Source of the DNA: Avena insularis
Taxonomy: Eukaryota > Streptophyta > Magnoliopsida > Poales > Poaceae
Direction of reading: 5' to 3'
Length of the DNA: 64,000 nucleotides
Assembly (NCBI GenBank): GCA_023614405.1
Contig: CM042689.1
Span: 277,271,533 to 277,335,532, forward strand
A program made the position numbers and the translations under genes. The notes under the pieces were generated by a model. It made no database searches. It saw only the letters and a program-made list of their open reading frames with translations, and was not told where the DNA came from. This document shows positions 35,824 to 47,623 of the stretch, piece by piece (positions within the stretch are counted from its first letter, which is position 1; each line of letters starts with the position of its first letter).

Positions 35824-36620
35824 CTACTCCTCGGCATCAACCTCCTCCTCAACAAATGTAAGACCTGCATTCTCCATAGCGGTCTTGTATTCCTCGACAT
35901 TGGTGGTCAAGGTCTCTACTTTGGCTTTGAGAGACCTCTTCTCCGAACGAAGCCTCTCAATCACAGTCTGCTGATGCTCGAGCTCGAAGTCCTTGGCCTC
36001 CAGTTCTGCAGTCATGTCTCGAATCCTCTTGTTCCTATCTTGGACTCGCTTCTCTTGACTCTTGAACTTTATATCCTGACTCTCAAACTTGGCCTCCATC
36101 TCCTTGACTATCTCATCTTGCTCCGCGAAGAGCTTGTCCTTCTCACGAAGCTGCACCTGGAGTTCGTCATTGCTAAGCATGATGTTGGTCCTATCGGTGT
36201 CTATGTGCCTAAGAAGAACCTCTAAGTCCTGGAGGTATAGACGAATCGGCTCTGCTGTCTCCTCGAAGTATCCTCGAAGTCAATGGCCTCACCATCCTCA
36301 TCACGTCTACCGAAGGTGTGGAAGTGAGTACCTCTAACATGTCGAGAGTGTCTCCCTAACAGACGTCCAATTAACTCCTGCATGACTACTTCTAGGCCTC
36401 TCTCCTTCTCATCATGCATGATTGCCTCCGTGGTAGGCTCAGTCTGGCGTCCGGGCTGATTAACCTTGAAACCCCAAAGGTCTTTCCTCTCAAACTTGGT
36501 GAGGGGAAGCACCATGATGGTAGGAAGAGGAAGATTGAGCAAACTAGTGAGCTCAATAATACGAGGGCCAAAACAAGTTCCCTTGAACTCTTTAGCCGTG
36601 CTGATAGTAACATTAGGCAT
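35824..36620 (-). pseudogene. Extra ORF C upstream of gag: coiled-coil protein
   Basis: The coding signal starts at the ATG at 36618-36620 (MPNVTISTAKEFK...) and continues to the stop at 35824, about 265 codons, with one base missing near 36265-36275. The N-terminal half is mixed, with a short motif FERKDLWGFKV. The C-terminal half, from about 36180, is a long charged heptad-type coiled coil (repeating QDE/KFESQ/EKR blocks) ending in an acidic EEEVDAEE tail. It has no similarity to gag or pol that I can see. The ATG is directly preceded, on the minus strand, by a pyrimidine-rich stretch and TTAAATAG. Function is unknown; a multimerising accessory protein is a guess. Confidence 0.65.
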
Positions 36621-36822
36621 CTATTTAATAAGATAGAAAAAGTTTGAATCAACACAATTTAAGACAAATCACAAGACAAAGCATCACATGCATAACTTTA
36701 GAAATCAAAACACACAAGTCATGGCATACATGGATCCATTACAAACAACCAAGGTTCAACTTATTTTAAACAACATTTGGAAAATAAAATGATAAGTGTG
36801 GTGGTCCAACTAATGTGGTACA

Positions 36823-37329
36823 TTACAATCCCATCTCACTTGCCAAGTTGGCTAACAGGGCATCCGTAGAGGCAATCTGTTTGTCTAGATCACAAGACTC
36901 CATTGCTAAGTCTATGATGTCCTTCCTTAAGCTTTGGTTGGTAGCCTCTAATTCTTGGGTATGTTTCTTTTCTTACTTAAGATCATTCTGAGTGTTAAGC
37001 ATTCTGCACTTGATTATATCACCAAGTTCCTTGATGGCTTTCCAAGCTGCATCCCTTGCTGAATCAAAGAATGTGGTGTGCATCACTGAGTTGGTGACCA
37101 TGCAGAATCCTGAGTCCTTGTGGTTGTCTTCCTTGTTTTTATACAAGTGAAGTTGCACCCACCAGTACTCAACTCCTTCATCCATCACAGGAAAACCTTT
37201 GTACACAGCTGCACCTTGTATTCCCATGGCAACAATGAGGTCCTTGAGAGCCTTGGGGAACTCTGTCTCACATTCCAAAGTCATAGTCATGAGTGGTCCC
37301 TTCTTCACAGCTTCGTTGATGGAGTTCAT
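36823..37329 (-). pseudogene. Extra ORF B upstream of gag: unknown 168-aa protein
   Basis: It starts at the ATG at 37327-37329 (MNSINEAVKKG...). It continues in one frame to 36823 except for a TAA at 36973-36975, in a place where CAA (Gln) would fit. It contains a compact globular-looking N-terminal two thirds with Trp and Tyr residues (EYWWVQLHLY) and a helical, charged C-terminal third. I do not recognise the fold. It is the first ORF after the primer site, 128 bp from it. The sequence just upstream of the ATG has a good pyrimidine tract, a CTAAT branch-type sequence and TTTGTAG, as in a 3' splice site. Confidence 0.6.
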
Positions 37330-37456
37330 CTACAAATAGAGATGAGAAAGAAGATTAGAAAAGTTTACGAGAAGAAAAGACAAGTGTGGAAGTAGTTGAA
37401 TTTTTTTTCCTTAGTGGTTTCCAATCCTAGGGTCATAATCCTATAGGCAACACAGT

Positions 37457-37468
37457 GCTCTGATACCA
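37457..37468 (-). other. Primer-binding site, initiator tRNA-Met (Tekay-type)
   Basis: The minus strand reads TGGTATCAGAGC, two bases after the 5' LTR. This defines 37471-40649 as the 5' LTR. Confidence 0.92.
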
Positions 37469-37470
37469 TC

Positions 37471-40400
37471 TGTAAGATCCCTCCTTTGTAAAGGAAAGGA
37501 TCCCTATGATTGCAATGCTAGTCCCTGGATCAATGCTAGCATCCACAGTTTAAGATGAAGTACACAGAAACAAAGGTCATTATTACATATCATTCCAGAG
37601 ACAAACATAGACTTTTACAACTCCATGGCCACAGGCCTAATGCAAGAGTTCAAATATAAAATAAGATAAATAAGTCTTCATCTTCATGTGCCACGGGCAA
37701 GCATGTTGAGTGTAGACTCATGACTCCTAATCATCATCAGAATATCCTACAACATCACAAGTTACAGCCACAGTGGGTCAATACATTGGAATAGTATTGG
37801 CAAGTGATACCTTAGTAGAATATTGGTGGACTAGATACTATATGCATTTTGGCTAAGTGTAGCTTAGGCTTGCTTTGCTCAAAATAGGTTTTGCCTATCA
37901 GTTGAAAACACTAAGTTTTCTTTGATGAAAATCCTTCCCAAGGAATCACCAATAGACATTGGGGTCCTTCACCCTTGTTCAACCACAAGTTTTTACTTAG
38001 AAATTGGGATGAGGAGATTCTTGATAGCTTCGATGTCTTGATGCTCAAGTTGTCCAATACCAGGGACATGGCTAAGTACTTAGATTCTTCCATCTTCAGA
38101 GGTTGTGCACTTTCCCCACAAGACTTGATTTTCACCAAGACAGGACCTTTCAGAAGCCTTCCCTTAGACCAAATGGACGCGTTCCAACCTATCATCCCGC
38201 TACCACCAACTGTCCAAATGGCTAAGTTATTGCAACCTATGTGATCCAGGCAGAGCCCATATTGCCAAGTGGCTGCACTAGAAGCTTCTTAACATTTGGC
38301 CTCTCAAATGCCTTTGTTCCTGGGTGGCTTTCCACAAGTGAGATACACAAGGTAACCATAGAAATGGGCCTTGTGTAACCACACAACATAACCCATTCCT
38401 TCCATTCCACCCAGGTGTTTCATTCACTTAGTTGTTTTATTAAACCAAAAACATAGTCCAAAGACTTAGAAATATTTATTCATAGCATGAATATATAACC
38501 ACCCTTGGTTGCTACTAGCTAGGCTAAGCATGGCATTGTTAAGACTTAGAAATATTTCTAACAATTCTACAACTACTAGGATTTCCCAAGCATAGCATAT
38601 AGATCAAAAATATCCATGCAAGACTAGCAAAATATTTCTAATGCATATTTGAAAACATAGGAATAAAATCATGAAGCACCACTTGCCTTGGTAGTTTGGA
38701 GAGTAGATACAATCCTCACAATCACAATCACTATTTGCACCAAAATCTACACATAAAATGATAGCACCAAATCACATACAAAATAAATACAAGCAAAAAT
38801 ATATGGATGCATGCAAAATGATATGTGATGATTTTCTATACTCAACAAGACAAGTTCACAGTAATGATTCATAAACAAGTTCAAAACTTGCCAAACAAAC
38901 TTTATTTGAACATTAAAACATTTCTCAAATAATTATTATATCCAAATTATGCCTACACATGATTCTGCAAAAACACCCATTTTAACAGAAGCAAAACATT
39001 AAACACATTGCATAAATGGAAAGGGCTTTCTCTCCTGATTCTATTTATATAAAATTTGTCAAATTTGGACGTGGGAATCAAAAGTTATGAATTAAACAAT
39101 TTTAAACTTTTAATAGGTCAAATTTCTGATTTTAAATCAAAGGACTAGCCACGCGGCAGCGTCTGATTGGCTGGTACCGTTTCGCACTGGATCGCGTCTG
39201 CGAACCGTTGGATCTAACTAGATCGTGCGGCACAGATCTAAACATACCCCTTCGTTAAGTGATCTATCATCTGCGTTAGATCTAGATCCTACGGTGTTCG
39301 ATCAACCTACCAAGAACTGGCGGCGCGCGGCGGTGGTGAGCGGCGGCGCGCTCTGTCTACGGTGGCGCAGTGGCTACAGAGGGGGTTGGGGTCGTCAGAG
39401 ATGCTTACCAGACTCACGGCGATGTGCTGAAGCTCAACATGGCAGTGGCTTGACAAGGGACGCATGGACACGGCGAGGATTCCTCGTCGGAGTAGAGGCA
39501 GACGTCGGGCAAACCTTGGCGTCGTCGGAGGCGAGGTTCTGGTGCACGCTAAGACGAACCAGTGAGGCTGTTAGATGCGCACAAACCAGGCGAACATGTA
39601 CGTATCGAAAAGGAGAGAAGGGGTGGTCGGGAACTACCAAGAGGGGTCGTCGGAGTTGCGCCGAGCTTTGGTTGTTTCCAGTGGGGGACGGTGAGGATGT
39701 TCTAGGATGATACAGAGAGAAAGAAATGCATGAGAAGATGCGCAGGGTCATGTAGAACATGCTCGCATGAAGTAGAGACAAAGGGGTGGACGAGGCTCAC
39801 CGGAATTGGTCGTCGATCTTTCGATGGCGGTATGGGCACGATTATGGGCAGCCTGGTGGCGTGGAGTCTGTGTTGTGTGAGGGGAAATGAGCGGCGAGGG
39901 GAGGGGTTTAAGTAGGCAGCAACGCGACAGGAAACGTTCGCGGAATCAAGGCTAATTACGCCGCGCCATTATCAGCATCAACGGCAGCGGCGACGTGGTC
40001 TGCGGGCGGGATTTTGGGGACGACGGGGTGACGTGGCCGCAGGGTCCACTTGTCAGCGAGAGGGTATCTTGTGAATGCGGTGAGAAAGCAGAGGAGAGAA
40101 ACCGGGTGGGCTGGTTGTTGGGCTAGTTTCGCTGTTGGGCCAAAAGCCTGGCGCCGGCCTTTTTCCTTTTCTCTATTCTTTTTCCATTTCTGTTTTAATT
40201 TTCTGAATCCATTTTCAAACAAATTCAAATTCCATTTGGATTCAAATTTGTTCTGGACTTTGTAGAGTGTAAGACTCATATTTCAGGCTATAAAAACATG
40301 TGGTCTCACTGTATTACATTGGTCCTTTTGTTCAAACAAAATAAGCAGTGACATAACACTTGACTTGAACAAATTTTGAAAATGGTTTTAAATCCATATT

Positions 40401-40649
40401 TGTTTTGTAATCTTTGGTTTGAGCACTAGCAATCAAGAAAAACATTTTGAGAGCAACAAGGTTTGGTTTTGAAACAAATAATCTCCATTTGAGAGTGGTA
40501 TTTGATTAATGCTTGATCACATAAAAACATAGCTCCCAAGTTCTGTTTTCTTTCCATAAAGAGTTTGAAGAGTTTGAATTTGATCCCTAAATGATATGAA
40601 TGCATGCATGATATGAAATCTTTGAAAACATGATTTTAGGGATGTTACA
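37471..40649 (-). repeat. 5' LTR of the Tekay-type element
   Basis: 3179 bp, nearly identical to 27958-31135, with the primer site on its inner side. Right-hand target duplication AAAAC at 40650-40654. Confidence 0.92.
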
Positions 40650-43600
40650 AAAACATTTTCCAAATAATTTTTATACACAAAATAGGCCTACAAATGTCTC
40701 TGCATAAAATTCTATTTTAACTGGGGCAAAATACAAAACTAATCCTACAGATGTGTAGGATTTATTTTTGTGATTCTATTGATATCTTATTTGCATTTTT
40801 TGGATAAATAGAACAAAAGTTATTGAATTTACAAGTTTGAATAGCTAATAGATTCAAAACAGATTTTAAATTAAAATTCCAGACACATGGGCGTGTCTGA
40901 TTGGCCCGTACCGGTTCGGCTGGATCGATCAACGTGGGCCGCACGATCTAAATGAAATGCACGGGCCAGATCTACTCGTACCCCTTTCGTTAAGTGATCT
41001 AATCATATGCGCTAGATCTAGATCCAACGGCTGTTGAGCACGTGACCATTTCCTGGCGGCGCTAGCGACGGTGGCACGGCAGCGGCGCACTGCCAGTGGG
41101 GTTCCGGCGGCTACGGAGGGGGCTGGGGTTGGCAGAGACGCTTACCAGACTCGCGAGGTCACGCTGATGCTCAACGTCTCGCTGGTGTGGACAGGGGGCG
41201 TGCTGTGTTGGCCGGAGGAGCTCGTCAAAGTTACGGGCGGCGTCGGGTTCTTGCGGACGATGATGTTGCCGATGTTCTGGATTGCCCTAGCATGAATCAA
41301 GGGTATCAGGAGGTGCGCAAGGTCACGGCGAGCACGACAGGGTCAAAGAGAAGGCAAGGGGCGCTCGGAGATTACCGTGATTGCTCGACGGAGTTGAGCG
41401 ACGGCTCGGTCGTTTGCGGGAGTGGACGGGGACGGCGTCCTGGGTCACGAGCAGGCAAACAAATGGCATCAGAAGGTGCACAAGGACATGATGGTCATGC
41501 TCGTTTGAAGTAGAGGCAAAGGGCGGTCAGGACTCACCGGAATCAGTCGCCGGAGGCGCTCGGTACTACGGCGATGTGGGCTTCAATTTGAACGGCCTGG
41601 TGGCGCTTAGACAGTGGTGAGTGAGGGGAAATATGCGGAGTGGATAGGTGATTATGTAGCCAGAGCGAGGACAGCAATTACGCGCTGAATCAATGGAATT
41701 TAAGCGAGGAATCAACACGGCGTTTCTGGAGGAAACGGCGGTGGCGACGGGGTCTGCGCACGCGGGGTTAGGGAAGAAGGTGATGACCTGGCTTGGGCCT
41801 AGTGGCAACGTCAGCGGGGAAGAGTGGGTGCGGGTGAGAGAGAGAGAGGAGAGGGAGTCTCGGGTGGGCTGGCTTTTAGGCTGGTTCTGTTGCTGGGCCG
41901 AAAGGCTGGCGCAGGCCCTTTTTCTTTTCTTTATTCCTTTTCTAATTCTGTTTTGATTTTCTGAATTCATTTTCAAATGTGTTTGAATTCAAGTTTCTCC
42001 TGGATTTTTGTAAAGTGTTCCAAGCATATATTTGTGTATAAAACCCTGCTGTTTGATCACAAACCCTTTGATCCAAATAAAATAGGATTAAACCATGCCT
42101 TAAATTAAATATTTATAATAGGCATATGAATGGTTTTGAATTTAGATTTTTGTTTTGAAATTTTGGACAAGCTTTGGAATCAACATTCAAAATTTTCTGG
42201 TTGAAACCAAGTATTCTCATAATTTGAGAGTGAAAAACAAAGTCATTGCCTTTACTACATAAAATAATAGGCAACTATTTGCTTCTGTTTTGAAATCTTA
42301 TTTGAAAATGACCCAAATGCTTATGAATGCATGAATGATATGCAAATTTTACAAATCATGATTTTTGGGATGTTACATGGTCGAGCATGTTTAGGGTTAC
42401 AATTCAACAACTTTTAACTTGTCATATCATCATCCTTGCTTGAGCATTGCATCGATGCCATGTGTTGATTGTTTCCCTCTCTTTCCGGTATTTGGTTCTT
42501 CTCCGGTAGAATACGATATCGGAATCAAGATTGGGATTGCAGACTGAGATCAACACCATCGAAGCTCGGAGACCAACACTTTACCAACTGTAATTAAGTC
42601 AAGTATACGATTCCCGAAGCTCTGCTTTCTGGTTATCAACTAGCAAAGGCAAGCGAAGCCCCACACATAATATAATCCTATGTTTTTGAGCATTTCAATT
42701 CTTGCCATGTGCATGCGATTCTAAAGTCTTTTATCGATGGGTAGAGTAATCCTATCTGATGGATGTTTCCTTTATAGTGTATATTCCCTGATCCACTTCT
42801 CCTAGCATAACTAGGGTTTGGCTTGTGAAGTGTTGCTAGAGTTATTACATCTGTTGTTCTTAGCCATGCTTAGCTATTACCACTGGTCCATCTGGTTGAT
42901 GAATCAGAGCTGCGTATGAACCTAGTTTGACAGGATGACGTGGTATGATCAGAGATGAAAGTTAAACATGCTAAGGCTTGTATGGGAGGCCGCAGTGGGT
43001 TATGGTTTTTTTGCAGTCCCATACTTTCCACTACTAGGACCTGAGTTCTTGCATATGGACCAAGACGAGCGTACAGCCACACGGGGGCCTAGAAACCCCC
43101 TCGACTAACTAACTTGCTGAGTAGATTCCATGAGTCACATAGTTTGGGCTTTCCGTTCGACATACGCATCTTGGATGTTCTTAAATGGAGGTGAAGGAGG
43201 TGCATTCATAACAGGTAGGTAAGCGTGGCCGGGAACAAGAGATGCCCGGCATCTGTAATCTTGAACCCTGCGCACATCATTAGGGACCGGCTTCGGGACT
43301 CGACCCGTTACGGCGGAATCTCCCTAGTGTGTGACTCATGGTCTCGGCGAAAGCAAGGTAAAGGTCATTGTCAACCACTCTCTGCCTCCCTTCCAAGGAA
43401 GAGGGCTTATAGCTTGGCATTAAGAATCGGTTGGCGCGTGTGGGTAAAGTACACCCCTACAGGGTTAAATCTTTTCGAAAAGCCGTGTCCACGGTTATGG
43501 ACGACTTGGAAACCGGATTCAAAGATCATAGAGAACTTGAACCTAATCGTAAAACTTGGCAAGTTGATCAACGTGTGCTTAAGGATGCTTCCTCATGGGT

Positions 43601-44973
43601 ACGAGGGGGTGATCCTAGGTAGGTTCAGCTGATGATGATTCGGTGGATATCAAGAGATGATCAAAGCTAGTGATATCGCTCCCTTATCCCCTTTTAAAAT
43701 ATTCTGATTAGTCGAGATTCTTCTCCCTCTTGTTTTACAAAACAAAGATGGCTTATTGCAAAATAACTCCACCAGCCATAAGTCTTGCAGAGTACACCCT
43801 GTACTCACCCTTGCTTCGTTGACTCTTTTGCAGTAGAGTAAGTGTTACCATAGAAGATGAGTTCTTTAGGGCATCGACATCGACGAGTAGTTGAGAGTTC
43901 CCAGTCGGCAGTTTGGGATCTATGGATTGGACGTCATCGTTATGCTTTAGGCCTCTTAGGACATTTGTTAAGTTTGCTATACTTAATAGCATAATTTTCC
44001 TTCCGTTGTTTGATGTTTTGTGGTCAGTGACCTCTGCTTGTAATATTTTGGTTCTCTGCTCAGTTATGAGCTCACTGTAATAACTTTTGTGTCATAGGGT
44101 CACTGTTGTGTTACCGATTCTCTCTCTGTACGCTTTCGAGATTAGGTTAGGCTTATGTTTAGACAAAGGTCTGGGATTTTTCTAGCCTTAATCCCGGGGG
44201 TGTCAAAGCATGCAAGATCACAAACAACACATACATGATAGAATCATAAAGACAAAACCATTAATCAAACCAACATAATAATCTCAATATCCATCCGATC
44301 CCCGCAAACACAACATGCATGATTACAAATAGATTAGATCTTGATCATGAACGGAGCTCACAAGATCTATACAAGAAAGCACAAAGGAGGAGATACAACC
44401 ATCTAGCTACTACATGGACCCATAGTCCAAGGTGGAACTACTCACGCATCATACCAGAGAGAAGGCCTCCGGGATGATCTCCCCTCCGGCAGGGTGCCGT
44501 GAAGAACTTCAGATCCCCCCTGATCTAGGGACAATGGTGGCAGCGTCTACAGACGGTTTCGTGGAGATTTGATCGGGTACTTAGGGTTTCTGCATCGGGG
44601 GCTTCTTATAGGAGAAGGGGAAGGCTGAGGAGGCGACCAGGGGGGCCAAACCCTAGCACCCGCGCCTGAGGTGGGACCCACCCGCGCCTGGGGTGGGTCT
44701 GGCCGCCCTGGCCGGCTCCCCTTTGGACTTCTTGTTCCCTACGAAAAGTAATTGACTTCAACGTTTGTCCCGTCCAATTCCGAGAATATTTCTTTACTAA
44801 CGTTTCTGAAACCAAAAACAGCAGAAAACAGGCATCTGGCACTGCTGCAACTTGTTAGTAGGTTAGTACCAGAAAACATGTAAAAAGCACCTCAAAGTGT
44901 AGACAAGTAAAGCAAAGTAGATACTAAACAAGCATGGAGCATCAAAAATTATAGATACGTTTCCGACGTATCA

Positions 44974-47623
44974 AGTGTCAATCTAAAGTTTAAAGTCCTA
45001 CTGCAAACTTTCAGCAAACTCCATTTACTCCATGAAGTTTAATAATTAGTATTAAATCAAGGGTAACAATTCCAGTATTAGTATCTAAAGTATCATATTT
45101 GCCTCCATGATTCTTGATATTCAAAAGATTGTTTTAATATCAAGGTTATCTAGGAGCTGAAAGAATTGTTTCAGAAACCATCATGTGTGGAAGATATTGT
45201 GATATCCGAAACAATGTTTTAGTTGAAATATGATAGAGTATAATTTAGCAAAATATATGTTCTCATATTGGATGAGAATTTGTGAAGGTTGGATATGCTA
45301 GACGTCCTAATCCTCTAAAAAGGTTATGGAAAGTAACATTATACTCGTGATTTTCCTTTATAAGATGTAGTAGCTTGATCATAAAAATTGTCATGATAAG
45401 GATGAATAAAAGATGTAGATAAAATGTTTACTACACTAAAAGATTACTAAATAATGGATTTTGAAAGAATGTCAAACATTTGATGATGGTGATCTACTTC
45501 AAAGTGCAAGTCCAAAGGCATTAGTATTTTACTATACACGCTTTGGACTATGTGACATGTGTATGGCACCACTGTTGATGTTGATAGATTATTTTAAAAA
45601 GAAAAGGAAATGCTGAAAGAGAATCTCAGAAATATTTGCCAGAAAAAGAAAATACTAGAAATGTCTAGCTTATGTATATAGATGATATACATGTTATGGA
45701 TGTATTCTTTGCTTGTTAAACAACGTGACTCTTGGGTATTGGATACCGAATTGGTTGGTGTGAAATATCATACAAGACAACTCGATTCATGAACTACAAT
45801 GGCCTAAGTAACTAGCCAGAGAATATGTGATGATGTTCATTGAAAACAAACAAAGTATTGTTGTATTTATCGTTGATATCAAAGCTTACCTTCAAGATTT
45901 GTCTTAATAATTGTTATTTTGTTCAGGTATTATGAGAACAAAAGGTTGTTCAAATAATTACTGTATTTCATAAAAGATAGATGATTTACAAATCTATTTG
46001 GAGAAATCACGTCCATAGAAACTAAATGCTAAAAATGTCGTAAGACAAATGATTGAAAGATCACTTACGAAGTGATATCGCCGTTTAAATTATATTGAAA
46101 AGAAAACATGTAGAAACTCCATCTTGATGGAATTTTGGAGTCTTTTGATTTTGATCAAATGACACTTGTGAGACTTTCTTGGAGATAATTGAAACTTTGT
46201 TCAAAGGCCAAAGAAGAACGAGCGACTAACTTATTGGAATTTGTACATATTGATATATGTAGTCCATTATGTATAGTCGTGAGCGATGGATTTCAAATTC
46301 ATATGCTTTCTCCGAAAATTTGAGTGAATATATGTGTATATTTACTTAATGAGGAAGAAATGTGAAATATTTTAAAACGTTCAAAGACTTTCAAGATGAA
46401 GTGTAAAATCATTGTAACAAGAAAATAAAGAATTTATGATTTGATCATAAAGGAAGATATTTGAGTTACAAGTATAGCAAAACACCTAAGATTTGAGGAA
46501 TCGTTCCATAGATTTACATTTCCCGAAACACCATAGGTATATGGATCATTCGAGATATGTAATGAAACCTTGTTTGACATGGTGAAATCAAAGGTGTCAG
46601 TTATAAAACTGCCATTATATTTTAAAGATTAAAGCTTTAGTGACTACCGCTTTTACACTGAAAAGAGCTCCATCGTGATCTGTTGAAATGACACCATATA
46701 AGTTATGGTCTGGGATAAAAACCAAGTTGTCCTTTCTTAAGTTTTGATATTCTAGACATAAGTAAAATGATTACAACCAAAGTCGGATGAGCGTGTATTT
46801 GTAGGTTATTTCGAATAACCATTGGGTATTCCTCCATAATACCGAAGACAAAAGTGTTTGTCGCTTAGAACATAAAGTTTCTCGAGAAGGAATTTTTCTT
46901 GAAAAGTTAAGTGGGAGGATAATAGAACTTTGATAAGGTTATTGAACCTTATCCATATGCGCTGAGTTGCGCAGCACCGGAAAGTGTTCCAGAGGTAGCC
47001 ATAATACTCATGGCTTACGTTCCTCAAAGGTTGTGGTCACGGAGATCTAAGTTCCTATTGAACCAAGTAGGTCGGATAAACAACCAAATATCAAGATTTG
47101 AGAGTAAATCATTATTGTTTGACAAAGATATACCGACTACATGCAAAAAAGCGATGATGGGCCCTGACTATGTCAAATGACTTGAGTCCATAAAATCCGT
47201 AATAGTTCCATGCAAAAAATAAATCCAGTTTATGAACTTGGAAGACCCTCCAGAAAGGTGTAAAACCTATCGGTCGTATTTGGATCTATAAAAAAACAGA
47301 CATGGATGTTTCACATCTATGAAATAATCGACATGTCGTAAAAGATTTTGCGACAATGTTCAAGGAGTTGACTATGACAAGACTTGATCTTTCATAGCGA
47401 TATTTAGTCTGAACAGATTAATGTAGCAACCACTATATATAATTTTGGTATATGGTAGTTGAACAAACAAAACAAAGTTCTAATAGAATGGTTACCTAGG
47501 ACGTGTACATGACACGATCCAAAGGGTTTTGTTAATTCAAAGGATGCTAAAAGGGCATGCAAACTTCAGTGGTTGAAGTGACCATGATGAAACTATTAAA
47601 ATGTTTAATTTCATCGGAGACGA
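44974..47623 (+). pseudogene. Copia gag-pol remnant, heavily decayed
   Basis: No long frame survives, but translated pieces match Copia polyprotein in the right order. These are a protease-type DSWVLDT at 45727-45747, the integrase start LEFVHIDIC near 46233, FVGYFE...NTEDKSV near 46797-46860, and the reverse transcriptase start PIGRIWIYKKTDMD at 47263-47310 followed by QGVDYDKT near 47360. Stops are frequent and base composition is AT-rich, as expected for old methylated DNA. It ends abruptly at an Athila-type LTR at 47624. It may be the continuation of the Copia element whose LTR lies at 1090-3166, split by the 3208-44973 nest, but no duplication proves it. Confidence 0.75.

Larger units (their letters stand above)
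27958..40649 (-). mobile_element. Full-length Tekay-type chromovirus, 12.7 kb
   Basis: Two LTRs of 3178 and 3179 bp (27958-31135 and 37471-40649), target-site duplication AAAAC (27953-27957 and 40650-40654), primer site 37457-37468 and polypurine tract 31136-31149. Gene order on the minus strand: two extra ORFs, gag, protease, reverse transcriptase, RNase H, integrase, chromodomain. A chromodomain-type C-terminus after integrase, with the [11 protein letters not shown] reverse transcriptase motif, places it with Tekay/Del chromoviruses. The LTRs differ at roughly 15 sites in their first 600 bp by eye (2-3%), so the insertion is fairly recent. Frameshifts and TAG codons in pol make it inactive. 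Confidence 0.9.
26492..42377 (-). repeat. Solo LTR of the Tekay-like family, interrupted
   Basis: LTR sequence 26492-27957 and 40655-42377 (about 3.2 kb together), starting TGTAAGACCCC and ending GGGATGTTACA. It has a perfect target-site duplication TGGTC (26487-26491 and 42378-42382). It is clearly related to the LTRs of the element nested within it, but more diverged from them than they are from each other. Confidence 0.88.
24517..44205 (+). repeat. Solo LTR (about 3.8 kb), outer member of nest
   Basis: LTR sequence 24517-26491 and 42383-44205, starting TGTAACAACCC and ending GGGGGTGTCA. The flanks share GCATG (24512-24516 and 44208-44212), with two extra A residues on the right, so the duplication is probable but not perfect. 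An AT-rich first 330 bp is followed by a GC-rich, CT-rich segment (24845-26050), the same layout as the Tekay LTRs, which suggests plus orientation. The GC-rich part gives many spurious open frames. I see no gene. Confidence 0.7.
15599..44973 (-). mobile_element. Athila-type element 2 carrying an unrelated ORF
   Basis: A minus-strand element made of 3' non-coding sequence (15607-17407 and 22945-23190), one ORF (23197-23808), a primer site (24010-24026) and a 5' LTR (24037-24516 plus 44213-44973). Its 3' LTR is lost at the 15599 junction. Non-coding parts on both sides of the ORF match element 1 closely, but the coding part does not. Two large insertions split it: a 5.5-kb solo LTR and a 19.7-kb nest in the 5' LTR. 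Confidence 0.8.
24037..44973 (-). repeat. 5' LTR of element 2, split by a 19.7-kb nest
   Basis: LTR sequence occupies 24037-24516 and resumes at 44213-44973, ending ...TTTCCGACGTATCA. Relative to 3208-4772 it lacks about 335 bp between 24476 and 24492, where a short copy of nearby LTR sequence (CAGGGCAATTGA) is inserted as filler. TATA box (minus) at 44604-44610. Confidence 0.85.

Noticed and set aside
36973..37395. Plus-strand ORF of 91 codons opposite ORF B
   Set aside because: A shadow of the minus-strand ORF, without its own motif.
42870..43992. Open frames of 63-135 codons on both strands
   Set aside because: Within the outer solo LTR; no conserved motif and overlapping on both strands.
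3208..44973. Idea that the outer Athila LTRs at 3208 and 44973 are the two ends of one element
   Set aside because: Flanks do not match (CACGG before 3208, AGTGT after 44973), and two primer sites with two different coding regions are present between them.
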